DNA of 64,000 bases from JBCBSK01 sp965250105 (GTDB taxonomy: Bacteria; Pseudomonadota; Alphaproteobacteria; Rhizobiales; Tepidamorphaceae): positions 62,001 to 126,000 of the forward strand of contig OZ252290.1 of the NCBI GenBank assembly GCA_965250105.1, in the 5' to 3' direction. Below are positions 1-6,743 of the stretch, piece by piece. A model generated the notes under the pieces. That model ran no database searches and was not told the origin of the DNA. It saw only the letters and a list, made by a program, of their open reading frames with translations. The position numbers were made by a program, and so were the translations under genes. Numbering within the stretch: the first letter of the stretch is position 1; every line of letters starts with the position of its first letter.

Positions 1-1
1 C

Positions 2-142
2 GTGACCATTCTGTGCGACTATGGCACGCGCTATGCGTCGAAGATGTTCAACCCCGCCTTCCTGCGCGAAAAGGGCTTGCCGGTGCCGGAATGGCTCGAC
101 AGCAGCCCATCGGTGCCGGATGTTATGGTCCATGACGGCTGA
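2..142 (+). CDS. cysK: Cysteine synthase, C-terminal fragment
   Basis: The window opens inside a gene; only its last 46 codons and stop are present. The fragment reads TILCDYGTRYASKMFN near its start, which resembles the C-terminal strand of PLP-dependent O-acetylserine sulfhydrylases (CysK family), where a TILCD-x-G-x-RY motif is typical. The family makes L-cysteine from O-acetylserine and sulfide in the cytoplasm. The PLP lysine and substrate loop lie upstream of the window and cannot be checked. The next gene starts 30 bases after the stop on the same strand, so co-transcription is possible. A cystathionine beta-synthase-like paralogue cannot be excluded from this tail alone. Confidence 0.72.
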   Translation: MTILCDYGTRYASKMFNPAFLREKGLPVPEWLDSSPSVPDVMVHDG

Positions 143-172
143 CGACACACCACGCGGGAGCGGCGGCACATC

Positions 173-919
173 ATGACGACCGAGCCGCTCTATCGCGACG
201 ACGCCTATCTGACCCGGTGCACGGCGCGCATCACGGCGATCGAGCCGGATGGCGGCGTGGTGCTGGATCGCAGCGTCTTCTATCCCACAGGCGGTGGACA
301 GCCCGGCGATCGCGGCCGGCTGACGCTGGCCGACGGCCGGGTGCTACCGATCGCCATCGCGCGCAAGGCGGCATTGCCCGGCGCGGTGCGCCATCAGATC
401 GATCATGACGCGGAAGATCCAGCCCCCGACGATCTCGACGCGCTGATCGGCGAAACGGTTGAGGCGGAGATCGACTGGGATCAGCGCTTCCGGCATATGC
501 GCCTTCATACCGCGCTGCATCTTCTGTCGGTGGTCCTGCCCTATCCCGTGACCGGCGGGCAGATCGGCGATGATTACGGCCGGCTCGATTTCGACATCGA
601 CGCGGCCTTGCCGGAAACCGATCACCTGACGGAGCGGCTGAACACGCTGATCGCCGGCGATCATGTGGTGACCGAGGACTGGATCACCGATGACGAGCTT
701 GCCGCCAAGCCCGATCTCGTGAAGACGATGTCGGTCAAGCCGCCGATGGGCGCGGGCCGGGTGCGGCTCGTGCGGATCGGCGAGATCGACCTTCAGCCCT
801 GCGGCGGGACGCATGTCCGCGCCACCGGCGAGATCGGCCCGATGCGCATCGACAAGATCCAGTCCAAGGGCGCGCGCAACAAGCGCGTCCGCATCGTGTT
901 CGATACGCCGTCACAATAA
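173..919 (+). CDS. Alanyl-tRNA editing protein (AlaX family)
   Basis: A 248-residue free-standing editing protein that would hydrolyse Ser-tRNA(Ala) or Gly-tRNA(Ala) made by mistake by AlaRS. The N-terminal half is an AlaRS class II-C-type beta-barrel, recognisable from the FYPTGGGQPGD motif (about residues 36-46). The C-terminal half carries both metal-binding parts of the editing site: HTALH near residue 112 and CGGTHV near residue 210. Length fits the mid-size AlaX-M group, which lacks the AlaRS aminoacylation domain. It sits between the cysteine synthase and sulfurtransferase genes with short gaps. The ATG at 173 has a GGGAG-like site about 12 bases upstream. Confidence 0.9.
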   Translation: MTTEPLYRDDAYLTRCTARITAIEPDGGVVLDRSVFYPTGGGQPGDRGRLTLADGRVLPIAIARKAALPGAVRHQIDHDAEDPAPDDLDALIGETVEAEIDWDQRFRHMRLHTALHLLSVVLPYPVTGGQIGDDYGRLDFDIDAALPETDHLTERLNTLIAGDHVVTEDWITDDELAAKPDLVKTMSVKPPMGAGRVRLVRIGEIDLQPCGGTHVRATGEIGPMRIDKIQSKGARNKRVRIVFDTPSQ

Positions 920-945
920 CGGTTTTCAGGTAGAGGCAAGGCCCC

Positions 946-1776
946 ATGACGAAGACGCGCGCCGACTGGCTGGTGGAGACCGATTGGCTGGCCGATCATC
1001 TGAGCGATCCCGATCTCGTGGTGATCGACGGCTCGACCTATCTGTCGACCATGGGGCGCGACGGGCGCGCGGAATATCTCGAGGCGCATGTCCCTGGCGC
1101 GGTGTTCTTCGATATCGACGAGATCAGCGATCAGGCCTCGCCGCTGCCGCATATGCTGCCGCGCCCCGAAGTCTTCGCCTCGAAGGTGCGCAAGCTCGGT
1201 ATTGGCGACGGCCAGCGGATCGTCGTCTATGACGGGTTCGGCCTGTTCAGTGCGGCGCGTGTCTGGTGGATGTTCCGCATCATGGGCGTCGACGAGGTGG
1301 CCGTGCTGAATGGCGGCTTTCCGAAATGGACCGCCGAGGGTCGCCCGACCGATCAGGGGTCCGAACGACGCCACGAACGCCATTTCACCGCCCGCAAGCG
1401 GGCCGGCTACATCGCCGACAAGGACGATGTAAGGCGCGCGTTGGCCGCGAACGGCCCGATGGTCATGGATGCGCGGCCCGCCGACCGGTTCGCCGGGACC
1501 GCCCCCGAACCGCGCACCGGCGTGCGATCCGGCCATGAGCCGGGCACGGTCAACCTGCCCTATTCGGAATTCACCGACACGGCGGGCTGCGTGAAGTCGA
1601 ATGCGGAACTCGACGCGCTGTTCCGCGCGGCCGGCCACACACCCGGCGCGCCATTGATCACCATGTGCGGATCAGGTCTGACGGCGGCGATCCCGTTTTT
1701 CGCTTTGACCCTGTTAGGCCACGACTCGGTCAGCCTCTATGACGGCTCCTGGGCCGAATGGGGCCAGGAAGACTGA
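946..1776 (+). CDS. sseA: 3-mercaptopyruvate/thiosulfate sulfurtransferase
   Basis: A 276-residue two-domain rhodanese. The N-terminal inactive domain contains an HVPGAVFFD motif (about residues 48-56). The C-terminal catalytic domain ends with the active-site loop CGSGLTA, with the nucleophilic cysteine at about residue 241. A CGSG-type loop is characteristic of mercaptopyruvate sulfurtransferases, whereas thiosulfate rhodaneses usually carry CRKGxTA, so mercaptopyruvate is the better guess for substrate. The enzyme moves sulfur from 3-mercaptopyruvate to a thiol acceptor in the cytoplasm. The ATG is preceded by a GAGG-containing site, and the gene follows alaX by 26 bases. Together with the upstream cysteine synthase it makes a small cysteine/sulfur neighbourhood. 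Confidence 0.9.
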   Translation: MTKTRADWLVETDWLADHLSDPDLVVIDGSTYLSTMGRDGRAEYLEAHVPGAVFFDIDEISDQASPLPHMLPRPEVFASKVRKLGIGDGQRIVVYDGFGLFSAARVWWMFRIMGVDEVAVLNGGFPKWTAEGRPTDQGSERRHERHFTARKRAGYIADKDDVRRALAANGPMVMDARPADRFAGTAPEPRTGVRSGHEPGTVNLPYSEFTDTAGCVKSNAELDALFRAAGHTPGAPLITMCGSGLTAAIPFFALTLLGHDSVSLYDGSWAEWGQED

Positions 1777-1804
1777 ACCGCCTGAACAACCGGCCCGGTT
1801 TCCA

Positions 1805-1885
1805 GGGACGTCATCGTCGGGCTTGACCCGGGGATCCGGAACGGCAGGTGACAGCGAAGATACAGGACATGCCGTGCCCGGCATG
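1805..1885. repeat. Palindromic intergenic element, possible dispersed repeat or bidirectional terminator
   Basis: The 159-base gap between the convergent sseA and PBP1A genes contains two hairpins. The first pairs 1813-1821 with 1827-1835 around a CTTGA loop (7 of 9 pairs) and contains GGGCTTGACCCGG. The second is a perfect 7-bp stem, CATGCCG (1868-1874) with CGGCATG (1879-1885). A GTCAT...GGGCTTGACCCGG...ATCC core recurs as short dispersed intergenic palindromes in many alphaproteobacterial genomes (recalled, not searched). Either hairpin could also end transcription from both sides. No second copy was noticed in this window. Confidence 0.45.
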
Positions 1886-1935
1886 GCGACGTGTTTCAGC
1901 CTGGACAGGGCGGCGCCCGACGCGTCCCAGGCCCG

Positions 1936-4386
1936 TCAGTAAAGCCCACCGGTGCCCGACACAACGGCACGGTCGGCTTCCGGGCTGACCGTCAACGGTT
2001 GGCCGAACTGGTCCTGGAAGCCGATCACCGAATAGGTCGTGGGCGGATCCTGGCCGGGCTTGAAGGCTTCCAGAATGGCGCCGCCGCCATTCGACCTGAG
2101 ACCGGTGCGCGGATCGACGCGAACGAGATGGATGCCGGGCGGCACGCGGAACGGGATCGGTGCTTCCTCGCCGATTGCTTCCTTCATGAACGCCTTGAAG
2201 ATCGGCGCCGCCAGACGGCCGCCGGTCATGCCGCGGCCCATCGGCTCGGGGTCGTCGAAGCCGACGAAGACGCCGACCACGAGGTCCGGCGAATAGCCGA
2301 CGAACCACGCATCGCGCTCCTCATTCGTCGTGCCGGTCTTGCCGGCCAGCGGAATGCCGAGCTCGGCGATCGTGCGGGCCGTGCCGCGCAGCACCACGCC
2401 TTCCAGCATCGAGGTCATCTGATAGGCGGTGAAGGGATCGAGCACATAGTCGCGCTCGTCGATGATCTCCGGCTCGTCCTGTCCCGTCCAGCCAGTTTCG
2501 TTGCAGTCCTCGCAGATCCGCGCGTCATGGCGGTAGATCGTATTGCCGTAGCGGTCCTGGATGCGGTCGATCAGCGTCGGCTCGATCTTGCGTCCGCCAT
2601 TGGCGAGAATGGCATAGGCCGTCGTCAGGCGGAGAACGGTGGTCTCTCCGGCACCGAGCGACATCGGCAGATAGGGCAGCAATTCGTCATAGATGCCGAA
2701 CAGCTTGGAATACTGCACGATGAGCGGCATGCCGACATCCTGCGCCAGCCGAACGGTCATGACATTGCGCGACCGTTCGATGCCGGTGCGCAAGGTCGAG
2801 GGGCCGTAGAATTCGTTGGAGTAGTTCGACGGGCGCCAGATCTCGTTGCCGGCCTGGATTTCGAGCGGGGCGTCCATGACGACGCTCGACGGCGAATAGC
2901 CGTTGTCGAGGGCGGCGGCGTAGACGAAGGGCTTGAAGGACGAGCCCGGCTGGCGCATCGCCTGGGTCGCGCGGTTGAACTGGCTGGCATCGAAGCTGAA
3001 GCCGCCGACGAGCGCCAGCACGCGTCCGGTGAAAGGGTCCATCGCCACGATGGCACCGCCGATCTCGGGCACCTGTTGAAGCTGATAGCTCCAGGCACCA
3101 TCCTCGGTCTGCTCCAGCGGCGACACATAGACGACATCGCCCGGCGTCAGAACCTGCGTCGCCGACCGAATCTCGCGCCCGCGCTGCTCGCCTTCCGCCC
3201 AGCGCGCCCAGGACAGCCCATCGAGCGGGATGGTGCCCGTATCGCGCGCCGTTCCGAACTGGCCGGAGGCCAGCCGGTCGGGCTTGAAACCGATCTCGGC
3301 GGCGCCGTCCTCGACCGACAGCACGACCGCCATCCGCCAGGGTTCCACGTCATCGAGATCGTCGATCTCGCCGACCGCCGGTCCCCAGTCGCCGGCGATG
3401 TCGACGGTCGCGATCGGTCCGCGCCAGCCCTGACGCCTGTCATATTCGACAAGTCCGTCGACCAGCGCCCGCCGCGCCATGACCTGCATTTCCGGATCGA
3501 GCGTCGTGCGCACCGACAGCCCGCCGCCATAGAGCCCGTCCTCGCCGAATTCCTCGACCATCGAACGGCGGACTTCCTCGGCGAAATAGTCTGACGCGAT
3601 CAGCTGCGAACCGCGCGCGCGGGGGGTGACCCGGAGCGGCTGGCTTTTGGCGTGTTCGGCTTCCTCGACGGTGATGTAGCCATTGTCGAGCATCCGGTCG
3701 ATGACCCAGTTGCGCCGGGCAATCGCCCGTTCGGTCTGCCGGAAGGGGTGGTAGTTATTCGGCGCGCGCGGCAGGGCGGCGAGATAAGCCGCCTCCTCGA
3801 TGGTCAGTTCATGGACCGACTTGTCGAAATATTCGAGCGCCGCGCCGGCCACCCCATAGGCGCCGAGGCCGAGGAAGATCTCGTTCATATAGAGTTCGAG
3901 GATCTCGTCCTTGGTGAAGGCGCGCTCGATGCGCAGCGCCAGGAGCGCCTCGCGCAGCTTGCGGTCGATCGTCCGTTCGTTGGTCAGCAGGAAGTTCTTG
4001 GCGACCTGCTGGGTGATCGTCGAGCCGCCCTGGCGGACCCGCCCGCCGCTCTGCGCCAGAACCACGAGCGCGCGCGCGATGCCTTGCGGATCGATGCCGA
4101 AATGGTTGTAGAAATTCTTGTCCTCGGCGGACAGATAGGCGTGGATGAGCCGGTCGGGCACGGCCTGGATCGGCAGGTAGAGCCGCCGCTCGCGGGCATA
4201 TTCGCCGATCAGGCTGCCGTCGGCGGCGTGGAACCGGGTCATCACCGGCGGCTCGTAATCCTTCAGGACCGCGTAATCGGGCAGGTCGTCGGAGATCTTC
4301 CAGATGACGTAGCCGGCCGCCGCCGCGCCGACGATGAAGACGACGACGCCAACGGTGAACAAAAAGCCCAGAAAGCGGAGAATCAT
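1936..4386 (-). CDS. mrcA: Penicillin-binding protein 1A, bifunctional murein synthase
   Basis: An 816-residue class A PBP that polymerises lipid II and cross-links stem peptides at the inner membrane. One transmembrane segment (about residues 5-30) precedes the GT51 glycosyltransferase domain, with the EDKNF motif (catalytic Glu near 88) and the GGSTITQQ motif near 121. An OB-like insertion follows, then the transpeptidase domain with SSFK (Ser482), an SRN box and a KTGTT box near 715. I chose the ATG at 4386 because it opens directly into the membrane anchor. An upstream in-frame start at 4476 would add 30 arginine-rich residues of poor quality. Its partner amiC lies 282 bases upstream on the same strand; that spacer shows nothing recognisable. 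Confidence 0.95.
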   Translation of the reverse strand: MILRFLGFLFTVGVVVFIVGAAAAGYVIWKISDDLPDYAVLKDYEPPVMTRFHAADGSLIGEYARERRLYLPIQAVPDRLIHAYLSAEDKNFYNHFGIDPQGIARALVVLAQSGGRVRQGGSTITQQVAKNFLLTNERTIDRKLREALLALRIERAFTKDEILELYMNEIFLGLGAYGVAGAALEYFDKSVHELTIEEAAYLAALPRAPNNYHPFRQTERAIARRNWVIDRMLDNGYITVEEAEHAKSQPLRVTPRARGSQLIASDYFAEEVRRSMVEEFGEDGLYGGGLSVRTTLDPEMQVMARRALVDGLVEYDRRQGWRGPIATVDIAGDWGPAVGEIDDLDDVEPWRMAVVLSVEDGAAEIGFKPDRLASGQFGTARDTGTIPLDGLSWARWAEGEQRGREIRSATQVLTPGDVVYVSPLEQTEDGAWSYQLQQVPEIGGAIVAMDPFTGRVLALVGGFSFDASQFNRATQAMRQPGSSFKPFVYAAALDNGYSPSSVVMDAPLEIQAGNEIWRPSNYSNEFYGPSTLRTGIERSRNVMTVRLAQDVGMPLIVQYSKLFGIYDELLPYLPMSLGAGETTVLRLTTAYAILANGGRKIEPTLIDRIQDRYGNTIYRHDARICEDCNETGWTGQDEPEIIDERDYVLDPFTAYQMTSMLEGVVLRGTARTIAELGIPLAGKTGTTNEERDAWFVGYSPDLVVGVFVGFDDPEPMGRGMTGGRLAAPIFKAFMKEAIGEEAPIPFRVPPGIHLVRVDPRTGLRSNGGGAILEAFKPGQDPPTTYSVIGFQDQFGQPLTVSPEADRAVVSGTGGLY

Positions 4387-4668
4387 AAAGCCATCCAATC
4401 GGCGGTTGCCGTCCCCCCGGACGACGACCTCGTCACGTCGCGCCGCCCCTGCCCGGCCTGTCGATCGCGCCGGCAAATCAGGCGGCGGCGAAGCGCGTGT
4501 GTTTCAGGTTCGACAATCGAGGTCAAGCGAGCCCCAAAAATCGCGAACCCAGCGTGTGTTATGGCAAACATGGTCGAAACGATGGCAATCACCCCGTTCA
4601 CCGGAAATCGCCCTTCTGCGCACGGGCGCGTTGCCTTTCGGCCACAGTCGCCGCAGCCTCCTACATAA

Positions 4669-5925
4669 TCACTGGCCGGCCAGACTGCCATGCGTCGCCC
4701 GTGGCGCGAAATAGCCGATGATCGCGTCGACCATGGCCTGGGCCACGCCGTCCTGCCAGTCCTCGCTCAGCATCAGCTCGACGTCCTCGGCATTGGTGAT
4801 GTAGCCGAGTTCCAGAAGCACCGACGGCACGTCGGGCGCGCGCAGCACGCGGAAACCAGCCGAGCGGATGGGGTTCTTGTTGAGCCGCGTCGCCGCGCCG
4901 AGATCATCCATGACGCGACGGGCGAAGATGACGGAGAAGTTCTGCGTTTCCCGGCGCACGAGATCGATCAGGATGCCGGCCACCTGATCGGGTTCCTCGC
5001 TGAGATCGAGCCCGGCGATCGCGTCGGCGCGGTTTTCCTTTTCCGCGAGGCGCGCCGCTTCGACGTCGGAGGCGCGTTCGGACAGCGTGTAGATCGTCGC
5101 GCCGCGCACATTGGCGACCGAAATCGAATCGGCATGCAGCGACACGAACAGGGACGCGCCCTTGTCGCGGCCGAAGGCGACCCTGTCGCGCAAGGGGATG
5201 AAACGGTCGTCGTCGCGCGTCATCTCGACATCGACCTTGCCGGTCGCGCGCAGGGCCTCGGCGAGCCGTAGCGCGAAGGTTAGAACAATGTCCTTTTCCC
5301 GCAAGCCGCCGCGGCTGAGCGCGCCCGGATCGACGCCGCCATGACCGGGATCGAGCACGATGACGGGCCGGCGCTCGAACCCGCCGCCGGGTGGCACCGG
5401 GGCGAGCGGGTCGAAAACCGCATCGGTCTGCGGGGGGGATGTTCCCTGAGACGATCCGTCCGCGCCATCATCCGACTGGCGGGTGGCGGCGAGCACGCCG
5501 GCCCGGTCGCTGGCTATGAGATCGATCACCAGCCGTGCCGGCTGCCCGTCGACGGGGTCTAGAACGAAGGCCTTGTCGACCGCCACCGGTCCGGTCGCAT
5601 CGATCACGATGCGTGACTTGCCGGGCGCGACGAGGCCGTAGCGGAAGGCCGAGATCAGGCCGCGCCCGTCTCTGCCCATATCGGCGGGCAAATCGAAGGT
5701 CACCTGCGGCAAGTCGACGACGACCCGGTAGGGATCGGCGAGAACGAAGGTCGCCGGCTCGACCGGTTCGCTCAGATCGGCCAGAAGGCGCGTCCGCGTG
5801 CCGTCGCCGGCGAGCTGAACATTGCTCGCCACCGGATGATCCGTGTCCTCGGCCCGCGCGGCGGGTGGCGCGGCGATCATCGCCATGGCGACGAGCGCAC
5901 AGGCGAATCGCAGCGCCCGTTTCAT
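4669..5925 (-). CDS. amiC: N-acetylmuramoyl-L-alanine amidase, AmiC type
   Basis: A 418-residue exported zinc amidase that cleaves the bond between MurNAc and the stem peptide during cell separation. The start at 5925 gives a clear signal peptide (MKRALRF followed by a hydrophobic stretch and an AARA-type cleavage site near residue 25). Starting at 6030 would bury that signal behind 35 charged residues. An AMIN domain (about 30-130) should direct septal localisation. A linker leads to the Amidase_3 domain with DPGHGG (Zn His), SLHAD (Zn His) and a downstream catalytic Glu in ELGY. The gene is divergent from rne and upstream of PBP1A, an order often seen in alphaproteobacteria. Confidence 0.93.
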   Translation of the reverse strand: MKRALRFACALVAMAMIAAPPAARAEDTDHPVASNVQLAGDGTRTRLLADLSEPVEPATFVLADPYRVVVDLPQVTFDLPADMGRDGRGLISAFRYGLVAPGKSRIVIDATGPVAVDKAFVLDPVDGQPARLVIDLIASDRAGVLAATRQSDDGADGSSQGTSPPQTDAVFDPLAPVPPGGGFERRPVIVLDPGHGGVDPGALSRGGLREKDIVLTFALRLAEALRATGKVDVEMTRDDDRFIPLRDRVAFGRDKGASLFVSLHADSISVANVRGATIYTLSERASDVEAARLAEKENRADAIAGLDLSEEPDQVAGILIDLVRRETQNFSVIFARRVMDDLGAATRLNKNPIRSAGFRVLRAPDVPSVLLELGYITNAEDVELMLSEDWQDGVAQAMVDAIIGYFAPRATHGSLAGQ

Positions 5926-6743
5926 CCATCGCGACGAAATGGCCCTCGGGCCGCGAGCGGCCTGCTTGTCCTTGGGGCCGGCCCGTTCGGGCCCGCCCCG
6001 GGCCCTGTCGACGATGCTCAGCGACTGCATCCTGCCCTCATACCGCCTCGACCCGACACATCACGAGCCACGAGACTAAACCTCTTGACTGTCGGACTTT
6101 ATAGCGACCCCGTAAACCATTCATTATGACCCGTGCGAGACCAGCCGCGTTGGCGGTCGCGGGCGGCGACGGGACTTGGGTCGCACCCCGCGTCACGATG
6201 GCCGATCTCGACCGGTCATAGCTTTCTGCTTGCGCGACACCCATATTGAACATTATTAGCTAGAGTATCGGTTTCGCGTTTCGATACCGCCCGCCGGGTC
6301 CTTTGCAACTCCTTATGGGCCCTCCGGCTTCCCGCGACAGACTATGGGGCACAGCGCCGCCGTCGTTCATTCCGGAAGCCCGTGGCGGCCCGTCGGCAGG
6401 TCAAACCGATATGCCATCGCCCATGCCGGCAAGTCCGGGCGGCGATTAGAATTCGGGTCGCGGCACGCCTCGTCAAACGGCGTGCTGGACCGGTAACGGG
6501 GTAGCATGACGAGCCAAGCCATACTGAGCCAGTATCGCGACATCGCAACGACCGTCGGTCGTGCCATGCGCGGATGGCTCATGCCGCTTGGCCCGGAAGC
6601 CCTCGCCTTGTTCAGCGCGACAGCGCTCCTTCAAACGACATATCGCGGAGCATCGCCCCGGCCATGCCGCCTGTCCGGCCGGCCCGCCGAGGCGCTCCGC
6701 ATCGCCGTTTTCCGGCGATCAACCAATAAGAGACTGACGACCC
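5926..6743. other. 818-base divergent spacer between amiC and rne
   Basis: No convincing protein is encoded here; the open frames are short, arginine-rich and family-less. Two AT-rich islands stand out in otherwise GC-rich DNA, at about 6080-6125 and 6235-6275, and are the most likely promoter sites for amiC (minus) and rne (plus), although no clear -35/-10 pair could be assigned. If rne starts in the second island, its leader would be about 470-500 bases. A long leader would suit an autoregulated RNase E gene. The hairpin at 6701-6719 is listed separately. Confidence 0.5.
6701..6719 (+). promoter_or_regulatory. Hairpin in the rne leader just before the start codon
   Basis: A perfect 7-bp stem (ATCGCCG with CGGCGAT) with a TTTTC loop ends 24 bases before the rne ATG, next to an AAGAGA ribosome-binding-like site. 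E. coli RNase E represses its own mRNA through leader hairpins. Whether this one has a comparable role is inference. Confidence 0.4.

Noticed and set aside
1891..3594. A 567-codon open frame on the plus strand opposite the PBP1A gene
   Set aside because: Antisense shadow of a high-GC gene; no recognisable motif, and PBP1A catalytic motifs lie on the other strand.
4383..4691. A 102-codon minus-strand frame between amiC and PBP1A
   Set aside because: No family resemblance, no ribosome-binding site, and it overlaps the start of PBP1A and the end of amiC.
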